NCBI GenBank assembly: GCA_034620365.1
Contig: JAQGEQ010000165.1
Coordinates: 62,001 to 126,000, forward strand
From: Pegea sp. RAD2-039
Lineage: Eukaryota > Chordata > Thaliacea > Salpida > Salpidae
Length of the DNA: 64,000 bases
Direction: 5' to 3'
Every line of letters starts with the position of its first letter. Position 1 is the stretch's first letter. Positions 41,488-59,163 of the stretch are shown piece by piece. The notes under the pieces are model-generated. The model saw only the letters and a program-made list of their open reading frames with translations, had not been told where the DNA came from and did not search any database. The position numbers and the translations under genes were made by a program.

Positions 41488-43323
41488 TTTGATATTTATA
41501 TCATTTTGTATCAAATAAATCATGTTAAGATCACTTTTCTAACTAATATTTGATTGAAGCGGACAACTTATCACGTTGTTTGTGTCTTCATATTTTGATA
41601 TTTCATGTAAGTGTATATACTCCATAAAAAGAAACACAAATTTTTTTTTCGTTTTCATTGGTGAGTTGTAAATTGAAATAAAACTCGACAAAAAGAAACT
41701 TAATTTTTAGATGATTTGTTTGAAATGAAATTTTGATTTAATAGTAATTACTAAACTCTGTTTAAATGTTCGATATTCACAAAAAGCTTTAAATAGTAAA
41801 TGAAAAAGTTTGAAATAATTAGATTCAATTTAGTTAATACTTCAAAAGATTAAAAAGTTTTTAGAAAAATTATTCAAATTATAAATAGAAGTTTATTTGC
41901 AATAAAATGAAATATTTGCAAAAAGTTTTTGTTCGGTTTGATATTTTTTATAATTAGAAGACTTTTATGATTTAAGTGTTCTTAAATAACGTGATGATTT
42001 CTTAAATACAAAACATTGTTGCAACTTTATGTAATTGAATTTTGCCAAATGTTAAAAAAGTTTTTATTCAAAATTCTAGAGATTTAATAATTATTATTTT
42101 GATAATACTTTGGATTAAAAGGTTTACTTTTAGAAATAACAGAAAAGGATTTTGTGAATTAAATTTTCACAGATACAGAAAAGTTCTCAGTTAGACAGTA
42201 AAGTTTCAAGAAGCTTACACAACTTCATAAATATATTTATTTCAATAAATGTGAAGGAGGGTGCCTGAAGAGAGCATCTCCCGCTAACACACATTCTCCC
42301 AAATAATTCTTAATTGTAGCTAAAAATGAGATTATAGACAAAAAGACAAAAACTTATAAAGTGAAAAAAACACAACCAAATCATTTGATTTTTAAATTTA
42401 TGATGTCATTCTTTATTTACAATTATTTTTTAAAGCGTAAATTTTTTCGTGATTAAGAATTCTGTAAACTGTAATAAGGTAGATATCAAGTTATAAATGA
42501 AATAAATTTAACCAACTAAAATACTGTTTGCGTTCAAAACTTTTTAACAAAGTTATAGAAACTATTATTAAAGTGAATAACTTGTTTGAGAATCCTGAAT
42601 AATTTTTCGGTGTTGTGTCTATAATATAGATCCCAAAACTATTTTAGATCTAATAAAATATCGTGTTTGTGTTGATTAACTTTTATAGAATAAGAACTAG
42701 ATTGACTAGTTCTTTAGCTCGACGCTCTTGTAAACAATTTTTTATATTTATTAAATTTAAGAAAGCATCATTACTCTATCAAGTCTGTAAAATTAAGACA
42801 AGTTAGTTTCTTTTCATCGTATTCATAAATACAACTATAATTTTTAAATTTATTAAACATTATTTAGAAATCCCCTAACAAGAAAAACTTTTTAAAACTA
42901 ACTAACACGCTGACATCAAGAAAATTGTGAAAATTTATCTATATTATATTACATCCAATTTAATAGGTTTTAATTAGACAAATAAAGTAAGTTGACAACA
43001 TGATATCGAATTTATATTTGTTTAGTATTCTTAAAATTAACCTTTTAATTTTGATATGTTTTTAAAACAATAAAATATCTTAAATTGTTAATCAGTTAAA
43101 TAAATAAAATATAGAACTGTAATTACAACAATATTATTCATTTTAATATATTACATTTAAATATTTACATTTGAAATAATTTATAAATAGAATTTATTAT
43201 TACTTGGAACATTTATAATATCTAAGATAATAAAATGAAAATATTTGAATTTCAATTATTTGTAGAATATTATTGAATAATTTATATTTAGTTTTATCAA
43301 ATAATTAATAGAATATCTTCTAG
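41488..43323. other. AT-rich spacer between CNOT11 and AFG2
   Basis: Nothing recognised apart from the short element at 42241-42300. An AATAAA lies about 25 nt after the CNOT11 stop and may serve as its polyadenylation signal. Confidence 0.5.
42241..42300 (+). repeat. Short dispersed element, inverted partner of 38383-38445
   Basis: GC-rich island in AT-rich DNA. GGAGGGTGC and GCATCTCCC can pair as a stem with one mismatch around loop CTGAAGAGA, followed by CGCTAACACACATTCTCC. It is homologous to 38383-38445. It might be a small structured RNA or a mobile-element remnant; I cannot decide. Confidence 0.6.
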
Positions 43324-49444
<6,121 letters not shown>

Positions 49445-49452
49445 ACCTCAAA

Positions 49453-49735
49453 AAGTCCTCATCACTTGATCTTCATCTGATCATCACTTGATCTTCATCT
49501 GATCTCGTGATCTTGATCTGATCTTGTTGTGATCTTCATCTGATCATCACTTGATCTTCATCTGATCATCACTTGATCTTCATCTGATCTTGTGATCTTG
49601 ATCTGATCTTGTTGTGATCTTCATCTGATCATCACTTGATCTTCATCTGATCATCACTTGATCTTGATCTGATCTTGTTGTGATCTTCATCTGATCTTGT
49701 TGTGATCTTCATCTGATCTTGTTGTGATCTTGATC
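49453..49735 (+). repeat. Imperfect tandem repeat downstream of AFG2
   Basis: Repeats of TTGATCTTCATCTGATCATC and CTTGTTGTGATCTTCATC begin within 10 nt of the AFG2 stop codon, so they lie in its 3' UTR or just beyond. GATCTTCATC is the reverse complement of GATGAAGATC in the intronic 38-bp unit. Confidence 0.85.
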
Positions 49736-52700
49736 AATTGGAAGACAATTTTGAGATGTTGATCTTTAGATGAAGTCCGCGGAATATATTCATCAGAAGT
49801 TTTGATGTTTTCAAATTTTGAATTTATTGATAGAAAAAGCAGATTTGGTTTCCAACAAGAAAAAGTTCTATTAATTCTGCAATTAATTGCTGTGAAAATT
49901 CCTGCATCTCTTGATTAAAACAATTTTTCTGTAAATCTAAAGAACCACTTGATAATAGAAAGCCAGAAAAATCAAAGTCTGTTAAAAATACTTTCTTAAA
50001 TTATATAAATTGAAATTATTTGGTCGAAATTATTTGAAAATAATTGACATTAGTTACTCTAAATCATTTCAAAATTTGTAAAAAAGTTACCTGACTCAAA
50101 CAACTCTTCAGATATTTAATCGAAGACTAATTGCATCATTTCAAATGATCTGTTTAGTTTAACAAAAGTTGTCCATTTAAAAGAAGCAACATCTACTGCG
50201 AGTTATTACTAAAATTTAATTGAAGTTATTGTATTCTAAACAATGAGAATTTCAATTTAATTGTCCAATATTCGTCAAGTATTTGAATATTTAGCAATAG
50301 AGATTGATAAAAACAATTATATTAAGATAGCCGACTATTTGATTGTTTACTTTTGAGTTATCTAACCAAATTTTAGACCTTAGTTATGATCAAATACTTT
50401 TTGTTTGTGTATGATTATATATTTAGAGAAATTGAGTTATTATTAGTAATAAATACAAACCAATTTGAAAAATGATGGATTTGAAATTGAGTTATTAGAA
50501 TCATTAAAAAGTTGAAATAGGGAAACTTTTTAAAGGTGATAAGTTTTTGTTTGATATTAAAAGTTATATTTCACTTCAAAAGTAATTTATAAGAAATTCA
50601 TAATATAGTTTTATTTTCAATTTCATGTCCTATCCGAAGGTATTGAGATTGGTACATTATAAATAACCATCAATTAAAAGTTGAAAAGGTCAAATTCAAG
50701 TAAACAAACAAACCATAATTTGGTAATAGAGATACAATAGATAATTCTTTGATTAATAAAATCTTTTATTAGTTTCATACAAAGGCTATTTGTCATTTAT
50801 TAAGTTTATATCTAAATTAATATAATAAGCAAATAACGTCTGAGACTGACTTCTATAAAATCCTTGTCATATTTCATCTGATTGAAAATTGCGTAATATT
50901 TAATTGTAAATAAAACTGATTACAAATAACAAAATATTTTAATCAAATTTGTATCATTGAGAAATACTTGGAGAATATTTATAGGAACTTATGTAACCAA
51001 ATTGATGAGGAACAAAAAGAGACTGTTGTCTGAACTGTTTTGTGAAGTCATTTCAATTAAAGAGTCCAGATAACTTTCTTGCCTCCTAAAATCCTCCGAC
51101 AAATTCTCCCATTTTAAGATATCATTGATTCTTTTCATTCTGATCTTTAATTTTCATGATTTAAAATTGTTTTAACATCCGACTGATTCTCTGTTCATGT
51201 CACACACTTCAACATTAACTTGATGACGTATCACAGCAAATTTACGTTTGAAAAGAATAAAATTGAAAGTTTAGTTGAGAAACAGTCGAAAATAAGAAAA
51301 AGAAATAAATTAATGAGTGATAAATATTACAAAGAACATTTCGAGTCATTATACCAAGATCTAATTGCTGTGAATCACTTTGAAAATCAATTATTAATAA
51401 CTCAATCAACAGTTGTAAAAATTTGCAAATGAATCATTTGGTAGAAAAATGAAGAATTTAATTATTTGCAAATTACTAAATAATTGATTTCATATAAAAC
51501 TAAACTTTCCATGATGATACTGGCGTGTATGCAACTAACAATTCTTTTCTTCAAACAAGAAATATTTTAATCATTCTTCCTATTTTCAACTTAAGATTTC
51601 TAAACGAATTAATTATTTTTGTTCAAATCAATATCCGTTGTGAGAAATTTACAAATTTTATTAATAACTAGAAAAGCAATTTCTTCTAGACGAGTTTACT
51701 GATGAGATTGCAAACAGATGTTGCAGTGAAATTTGCCTCCTATATACCGGATATCCACTTTTCAAGCATTTAAATAAAACTCGTGAAATATGCGCTGTTG
51801 TAGCATCACGCTTTTCATTTTAGTTTCTTTATTGTTGAAGAGAATGGACTAGATTTTGCCAAGTCAAATTTCCAATGCAAGTATTTTGCTAAATACTTGG
51901 CCACTTTTGAAAATTTGTCAAAGTTTGAAGCGTATTTTGAAGATAATGAATTGTGATTTCAATATTTTTAACTAGATACAATTTGATAACAAGTTTTGTT
52001 TTATAAGTTAAAAATGGAAACAAAACAACAAGAAATAGATATATCAGTTAAAGTTATAATTATTTAGATATTTTTTTTGCGGTAAACTGCATACTTGCTG
52101 GTTGAAATATGTGTTTGTAAAATTTTTGCTTCATTCATATTAAAAAATTAATTTTTTAATTGTCAAAATTCATTCATTAAATGAAAAAAAATGTTCAGTT
52201 TTCTGTTGAAATTATTTTTGTTTTAACAAATTTTGTTGTTTAAATGTTTAAATGTGATAAGAAATAATTTTGAAGAGTTAGACTTTAAACAAATTACATT
52301 TAAAAGAAATATTCTTATTTAGAACTTTATAGTTTTAATTTAATTGATCAAATATATTGAAGTAACAAAAAGATTTAGAAATTCATCAAAAAAACTTTAA
52401 AAGAATATATTTGTGAACTTTATAAATATTTGTTTTCATTTTAATTACTTCGTAAAAATATCAAATTTTATTTTCTATCAAATTAATGAGATTTGTAATT
52501 TATATTTACAAACATAATAATATCAAAAGTTGAATTGATTTCACAAACAGAAAAGAGAAAAAGTTACTCTTTAACTCATTCATAAATTTATGAAAACACG
52601 ATTGTTAAATTGAATGTAGACAAAAGCTACATAAAAAATTGCTTCAAACCTCTACAAGTTAAACAACTTTAAACCCAAATTTTAAATGAAAAATTATCGT

Positions 52701-53143
52701 TTTTAGTGAAGATAAAAAATTTATAAATTTTATAAATTCAAATAAAAAAGATTTAAATAATTTAAAATTAAACAAACCGATTTAAGTTTGTTAAAAAAAA
52801 GATGAAAAACCAGGAATTAGTAAATTTTGTTTTTTATTGTCACCGTCGAATAGAACGCATAAAAAACGTCATCAACCGAAAAAATAACAAAAAGTAAGAA
52901 GTTAAAAAGTTGAGATATCAACGAAGAAAAGACAACATTCTGTAGTTTGAGAATTTTTCCACCCGAGACTTCGAGCTTCGTTGTGAACGAATACAACAAC
53001 AACAAAAACAAAATAGAAAAACAACGTCCAAACTAAAAAGAAACAAAAAAATCCCCTTTAGTGAAACTTTCTTTTCAATCAATGTCCAATTGTGGATCTT
53101 CACTTAAAAATAAATAATAAATCAAATCTGTAGATCTTCATCA
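49736..53143. other. AT-rich spacer between AFG2 and Sprouty
   Basis: No recognisable gene. A 70-codon plus-strand ORF at 51220-51432 is Lys/Glu-rich without a motif. It may go with the broken open segment at 51689-51956 listed separately. The right ~300 bp should hold the 3' UTR of the Sprouty gene. Confidence 0.5.
51689..51956 (+). pseudogene. Possible broken exon, unrecognised protein
   Basis: Open from 51689 (after TTCTTCTA) for 44 codons (DEFTDEIANRCC, CLLYTGYPLFKHL, CAVVASRFSF) to a TAG at 51821. One base later another frame is open for 43 codons (FFIVEENGLDFAKSNF, KYFAKYLATFENL) to TGA at 51954-51956. The two halves look like one coding segment broken by about four bases, or separated by a missed tiny intron. 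No family recognised; amino-acid use is more protein-like than nearby chance ORFs. Confidence 0.3.
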
Positions 53144-54232
53144 TCAAGATTTATTCTCATCTGCCCTTGATGAAGATGAGTTACAAATAGAGTGACAAAT
53201 GGAGTTGGTGAATTTGACGCAAGGATACAGCAAGATGCACGGTAGACAAACAGACATAAGTCCAAGATAAGTCCAGCGAAGACAACAATGGTTACCATGA
53301 CAAGCGCACGGTTCATCGACCCAAGACACCTCGTCGGATTCGGAGTTTCCGCGTTCCGTGAAATGATAAAAGCTGCATCGGACACAAGACATGCAAGTAG
53401 CGAATTCGAGGCAAGTTGAAACGTCACAATCAACTCTTTCACTACAAATCGCGCAACATTTGTTCCTTGAATATCCTCTCAATGTATCTTTGCTTCCTTC
53501 ACATTTTCCGCAGATACATTTACCACAATGAGGGCACTCACAGCATTTATCTGATCTTTCCTCTTTCAACATTTCCTCTTTTACTTCCGCCATCTCTTTT
53601 GATTCATCTTTCAACCGCATCTTCGCCTTTGTGACGTCATCTTCATCTGGCTCGTCGCGCGCGCTTTTCACGTCATCACGCTGATGCTGACGTGGCTGCG
53701 TTGAGACTACATGGCGAGCTTTTTGCTTCATGCATGAGCGCGTATGGCGTTTATGACGCGGTTGTGACGTCCTGACTCGTTCAAGTGGTTCGATGACGTC
53801 ACCGCGTCGGTCGCGTAGTGACGGATGAGGAGGGCGGAAGACTTGATGTTTGCTCATGCGAAGTAAGAGTTCAGCGCTTTTTGGTGGACGAGGGGGCGGC
53901 TGGGCGAGAAGTTTTGGGGCGAAATTTTGATCGAGAAGTTCTCGTGGTCGCGGTGGAATTGGAGGAGGATCTCGCAGCTTCTCGTAGAATCGTTCCGGAT
54001 TCAAAATCGCTTTTGTGACGTCACTTCCGCTGTGATGACGACGAAAAGAATCAGTTGTGATTGGTTGTTCTGTGTAGTCGTTTTCAACTGATGCGCCGCG
54101 CGTTTTCTTGATCTCAGCAAGTCCGGTAAGAAAAGGAGCTGAGACTGTTTTCATGGAAACGGGATCGCGTCTCGATAAACTCATTTCCGATCTTCTAAAG
54201 TTCCAACATCCAAAATATTCAAATGATTTCAA
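53144..54232 (-). CDS. spry: Sprouty, receptor tyrosine kinase feedback inhibitor
   Basis: Membrane-associated antagonist of FGF/EGF receptor-Ras-MAPK signalling. A single open frame of 362 residues with no intron, as in other animals' Sprouty genes. Near residue 53 is NDYTEQP, matching the conserved NEYTEGP motif whose Tyr is phosphorylated and recruits Cbl. Proline-rich stretches follow (PPPIPPRPRELL, PPPRPPK), fitting SH3 binding. The C-terminal Sprouty domain (about 235-345) is Cys-rich: CPHCGKCICGKC, CCAICSERVDC, CMSCVRCSFYH, CACHGNHCCLRW and LGLMSVCLPCILLYPC. The start may be Met at 54232 or an internal Met 17 (MSLSRRD). The gene is far richer in G+C than its surroundings and contains three TGACGTCA palindromes in its coding strand. 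Confidence 0.95.
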   Translation of the reverse strand: MKSFEYFGCWNFRRSEMSLSRRDPVSMKTVSAPFLTGLAEIKKTRGASVENDYTEQPITTDSFRRHHSGSDVTKAILNPERFYEKLRDPPPIPPRPRELLDQNFAPKLLAQPPPRPPKSAELLLRMSKHQVFRPPHPSLRDRRGDVIEPLERVRTSQPRHKRHTRSCMKQKARHVVSTQPRQHQRDDVKSARDEPDEDDVTKAKMRLKDESKEMAEVKEEMLKEERSDKCCECPHCGKCICGKCEGSKDTLRGYSRNKCCAICSERVDCDVSTCLEFATCMSCVRCSFYHFTERGNSESDEVSWVDEPCACHGNHCCLRWTYLGLMSVCLPCILLYPCVKFTNSICHSICNSSSSRADENKS

Positions 54233-54365
54233 ACCTAACTACAAATCTGTAACAAATAAGTCACGTGGTTAACAGCGGATATGACGTCACACAACAGCTG
54301 CTCGCGTTTAATTGAAAGCCGTTGCGGAAGACTGTTTAGAAGAGTCGTTCACTTGAACACGATGT
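54233..54365. promoter_or_regulatory. Probable Sprouty promoter region, possibly bidirectional
   Basis: GC-richer segment upstream of Sprouty with TCACGTGG (54261-54268, E-box/CLEAR-like), TGACGTCA (54282-54289, ATF/CREB type) and CAGCTG. On the plus strand, ACGATGTAAGTATATAC near 54360 has a good splice donor, so a divergent 5' exon may start here. Motifs are seen; promoter activity is inferred. Confidence 0.35.
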
Positions 54366-57300
54366 AAGTATATACTTCAAAATAATTATTTGGAAATTTG
54401 TCGAAATGATTATGTTTGAAAATCGCAAATTTGTAAGTTGTCAATAAAAGCTGTTGTCTAAAAAGTTTGTAATCTAAAGAAGGTTCTCTAGGGGTTTTAG
54501 AGAAGTAATTCCGATGAGGTTTACTTCACAATTGATAAAAACTTTTTATAGTCACTAAAAAACAAAAAAAAAACTGTTAAGAAATAAAATCAGATCCAGG
54601 AACCTCCAGGAGCTTACAAAATCTTCATCAACTGAATATCAGTTGGAAGTTTCTTTAATAATTTGAAAGAAGGGAAATAGGAGAGAGATAGTGGACGTGG
54701 AATTACAGATTTCGTTGAAATAAAAATGCGGAAACCATGAGAGGTATGGAAAGGGTTTAGTAAGTGATAAGGCCGCCCTGAGGCTATTACTGTGACCTCC
54801 TCACAAATATTTCAGTCAAAATCAGAGATTTTTCAGCAACTTTCAGAGTCAAGATAAAAAATTGAAAAAAAAATTTCATTTCAAATTTCAATTAAACAAA
54901 AATTCATTGAAAAATAATAAAAATTAATGAAGCAACCGGGAAAGACAACGCCCCTCTCTCCCCCCCTCCACTACCTCCTCATCCACCTCTCATACAAGCT
55001 CACACGCCGGAAGTGGTAGCAGGAAGCAGGAAGTCACGTGGTTAGCGCATAACACATTCCAGTGATGACCGCGAAACTCGCTTTGGGAGGAAAAGAGATA
55101 ATTGGTCGTTTCCGCAGAGTTAGCTTTTCATTTATTATCAGTTGTTGTCAGTTAAGTAAATTGCTTCGTTTATTACTTCTAATTATTTCTCTTTTTTATG
55201 CTTGTTGTTATTGTTGTTGTTATTGTTGTTGTTTAATGATTTTCTGTTTAAAATTTGGTACAAAAAATTGATATTTTTATACCAGATTATTTGAGGACAT
55301 TTTATACTGACTTGCTCATGGAAGACACAATAAGATATTGACAAGTTGATATCTTAGTTTACATTAAAAAAAAATTCTTTAAATTGATAAATTTCAGGTG
55401 AAGATGTTTGCAAAGTAGCCTACTGGCGTTTGCACAAAGTTATTTAGCCGCAGGGTTGACCGGTCTACAACATAAAATATCCTCTAAATTTCATCAAAAA
55501 TACTTTGTGCAAAATTTCTACCGGACAATGGTTTGTATTAAGCACTTTTTACTAGCAGTTCAAGTACCGGTCTCACTGTATACTTGAAAATTGCACGGTG
55601 ACAAGCAAGTCATTTCTACTAGTAAGTAATTCACAAGTAGCTGACAACAAAAACTCGACTTTCAAAACCTTGCACAGTTTGATCAAAAAAAATTTCCGTT
55701 AAAATCACAAACAGATCATTTCAAAATCGGAAAATAAATGATAAAAAATCAGACTGAAAAATTATCAACTGATTAAAAAACTAAACTTCATTTTCTAAAT
55801 AAGAAAATCTCTTCTGACAATAACTCAATATAAAAGTACTGGTAAGTTGGTATGTCCTTCCATATGGTGCTTCTAAAAATGTTAAGAAAAAGCTTTCAGG
55901 TAAGCGGACGATAGTAACGAACAGAGACGGACTATCTCACTGACAATGAGAAGTAAAATAAAATACAAGCATGCTAGGAATAGGAATGAAAAACTTCAAA
56001 TCACTCAAGCGTAGTAAAGAGTAAAAAAGAGAAAGCGCGCGGTAGTGACAAAAGAGGGGTGGAGAGGGCTTCCCTTTTTCGTTAGTCAACTCGCACGTTA
56101 GAGAAGAAAAGATAGAAGAGATGAGGAGTGCGGATTGCGGAGATGGTACGATAAGTGAAACGGAAGAAGACCGAACGTTTCGGAAGATATATCGGATAAA
56201 CACAGTGGTTGTAAGAGGAGAAAAAAGAGAAGTTTATCGGCCACGTAAAATCCAGCAACGAAAACTTTAACTACTTCCTACCATTGTAGTTACTGTTCAG
56301 TGTGTGTTTTGTCTTTTCTCTTTGCCTTACGTCAGTATGTAGTGTTAGAATCTGTTGGTTGTCGAAAGAATTAGAAAGAGAAACACACAATGGTTTGCTC
56401 GACCGACTAACCGCACGTTCATTCTGTTTCCCATCTGAGATTAGATGAGCGGAAATGTGTTCATTGAAGCGTTCAATATTACTTTAGTCGCCGAGCATTC
56501 TCTGTGAAGCTGATGATAAAGTGCCAATAATTTTGCAGGCAATAACATATCATAAAAGTTTTGATTTGATAAAAACAAATTTTATTTAATTAATCAACAC
56601 CAGAAAATATTTTTAAAGATATTTTCTTTAATGAATTTTGTCAATTGATTTTTAATATTCTTTTCTCTTTTACAAATTTAATTTATTTTTTTCATATTTT
56701 TACTTTTTGCTCATTCAGTTGTGAAGCATATAAACAAATAAACCATTTTGTTTAGTTGTAATTCTGCACTTTTCAACTTAACTACTTTATTATTAGAAAG
56801 TAAATAAGTGTTACATAAAAGAAAAGAAAAAGTTAAAAAAATTAAAACAATTATATTTCAGTTTAATGGTTGACATAAGAAATTAATCATTACAACTTAA
56901 ACATTCATAACTAATATTCAAAAAATTTGACAAAGTTTTACAATTTTCGTGAAAAAATTTATTTTATCAGAAATTCTAAAACTAAAAAAATTGATTTCTT
57001 AATCGTTAATTTTTGATAAAACTAATTTCATATCAAAGAATTGTTATTAAATATTCAAATAAAAAATCGTTAAACCATTAGAGTGTCCAACTAATTTCTA
57101 ATTTGATGTTTAAGAAATTCTTATTAAAAAACACAAACAGAATTGCTTCATTAATAATTTAATTTTACATAAAACAAACAGAATTTGAAAATTGCTTGAA
57201 AGATGTTTTGATGTAATTTGTCAACTAGAAATGTTAAATTTTTATTTCAGTAAATTTTACTTCTTGAATTTTCTATTTTTCATTTTTTTGTTTGGTAACA

Positions 57301-58783
57301 CTGTCGTCAATAAGCTAATCTTTCAACACCTACCAATTTCCGTTTTCAGAAAGGAAGTGATGTAACATTTCAAAGTCGCAAAATATCTTTTTTCATTATT
57401 GTGTCTTAGATGTTCACTAACTGAAAATAATAATCTTTAATCTTGTTTGAGATGTAAGACATTAAATTGAGATAAAATCAAATCTGCTTAAAATGTAAAC
57501 ACAGAAAATAAACAAAAAAAGCTTCATATTGTTTATGTTTAAATTTGTAAAAAGTTTGATGAAAAAATCGGATTAATTGAATAAATTTGTTGGTCTTTAA
57601 TATTAGATGATGTTGGTTACTCGAACAAACAATAAAACAAGATGACTAGGTTAATATTTAACTTGTCGAATGCAAAAATTCTAACCAATAATCGGGTAAT
57701 TGAATGAAATACCTTTTCAAATATCAAAATGCATTTTTATTTTGTTACAAAGTTCAACTTGAATAAGAAATTTCTTTATATTGTCTTGCAAAAGCCATAA
57801 AAGTACAAACAGAAGCTTTTTATTGCAACATTTTAATTAGATTTAATCTTTTTATGCATCAAAATAAACTTTTTTATCTGTTTCCAAATTTAGTTAAGTT
57901 TTTGAAAAATTATCTAAACAAAATTCGATAGAATTGAAATAAGAATTTTGTTTATTAACTTTTCTTGACACAGTTTTAATTTGTAGTTTTTACTTTTGTT
58001 TTTATCAAACTGCGATCAGTGTATTCAACTTTCATTAACATTTTAAAAAGTTGACCTGATTTTCCATTCATAAAAATATCTTCTTTTATTGACGGTATTT
58101 TTATGAACAACAGCGACTCCAAGTGGTTATTTTAGTTTCGACTGAGACTGAATTAGTTTTAGCCACCAACAATAGATAAAAACAACAAAAATTTTCTCTT
58201 AAATCTTTCATCATTTGAAAACCTACAACTAAAACGACTATCCATGAAAATCTTGGAAATTTATTTTTATTTGAAACTTCTTATTTCAAGAAACACTAAT
58301 TTGTTTGTTAGTTGAGTTTAAACAAACTAATTTTTTGTTTAATTAATTAGATCTTATAACTTCAATTTTCTATATTTGCTAATATCACAAAAATTTATAT
58401 AAACAATTCTTCTTATTTAACATAAATAATCATCAATCAGTTTATAAATCAATAAAAGAAAAACTAAAAAGTAAATTCTTTGCCGCTTGAGTAAAAGTAA
58501 AAGATCTAAAAGGTTTTGTTAATTCTTTTTTTTACAAAATAATTAAAATAAAAATGAAGTGATTCGAAACAATTTAAATGAATTTAATTTGATGAAGTAT
58601 TTGAAAAGTTGAAACTATCTAAGTTTGAAACTTTTTCGTTGATATACTTTCAACTGTAAACAACGATTTGAGTTTCAGAGTTGAAAGAAAAGTTTGAAAA
58701 AAAATTGAAATAGCTGAAAACTCCACCAGAAGATTTGGAAGAAGATTTATAGATAAAATATGAGAATTACTAATTGCTGAGAT
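54366..58783. other. Intergenic stretch with GC-richer patches
   Basis: Mostly AT-rich. The patch 54930-55130 contains CCGGAAGTGG (ETS-like), AGGAAGTCACGTGG and a short open start ATGACCGCGAAACTCGC at 55065. It may be a promoter with a first exon, but no continuation was found. Another patch at 55940-56500 is purine-rich on the plus strand and contains GCGCGCGG and TACGTCA. From 56510 to 58780 I see nothing. Confidence 0.4.
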
Positions 58784-59071
58784 TTAATAATCGACTGAAA
58801 AGCTGCCGGATGTGATCATATCCGTTTCTCGTTTTACATCAGAACTTAACGCTCTAATGAATCTGTTCAGTTTTATCAAGCGAAAGACGATAACGCGGCT
58901 CGCATGCTCTTTTCTTTTTCTTTTTTGTGCTTCAACCAACAACAATCCGACTGAGGTTTGAGTAGATTCTTCCGGCTTCCCCCCCACAGCCTCCTCTTCC
59001 TCTCCTTTTTGCTTCTTCCAGTCTCTTCTCGCTTTTGTCGTTTCCAAATTTGCCGGAAAGAGTTCTTTCAA
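58784..59071 (-). CDS. Hypothetical ORF or 5' exon, unrecognised
   Basis: 95 codons from Met at 59071, highly charged (KQKGEEEEAVGGKPEE, AQKRKRKEHASR), with base composition less AT-biased than its surroundings. No domain recognised. It could be a chance ORF in a GC-richer promoter patch, or the first exon of a minus-strand gene. The X-box at 59150-59163 lies about 80 bp upstream of its start. Confidence 0.25.
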   Translation of the reverse strand: MKELFPANLETTKARRDWKKQKGEEEEAVGGKPEESTQTSVGLLLVEAQKRKRKEHASRVIVFRLIKLNRFIRALSSDVKRETDMITSGSFSVDY

Positions 59072-59149
59072 ATAGAGTCTTCTGATTGGTCGAAATCTGA
59101 AATCAAAACTTTACTTTCAACATGAAACATATGGGCTGGTCTCTGTTCA

Positions 59150-59163
59150 GTTTCCATAGCAAC
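59150..59163. promoter_or_regulatory. RFX X-box
   Basis: GTTTCCATAGCAAC fits the X-box consensus RYYNYY, 1-3 bases, RRNRAC perfectly. In animals such sites upstream of start codons mark RFX-regulated, often ciliary, genes. A TGACGTCA palindrome lies 43 bp to the right (59206-59213). The regulated gene is not identified: the ORF at 58784-59071 (minus) and anything to the right (plus) are the candidates. Confidence 0.45.

Noticed and set aside
53818-54018. Plus-strand ORF opposite Sprouty
   Set aside because: Antisense shadow of the conserved Sprouty coding frame.
54149-54165. X-box-like sequence (reverse complement GTTTCCATGAAAAC)
   Set aside because: Lies inside Sprouty coding sequence with no start site nearby; likely a chance match.
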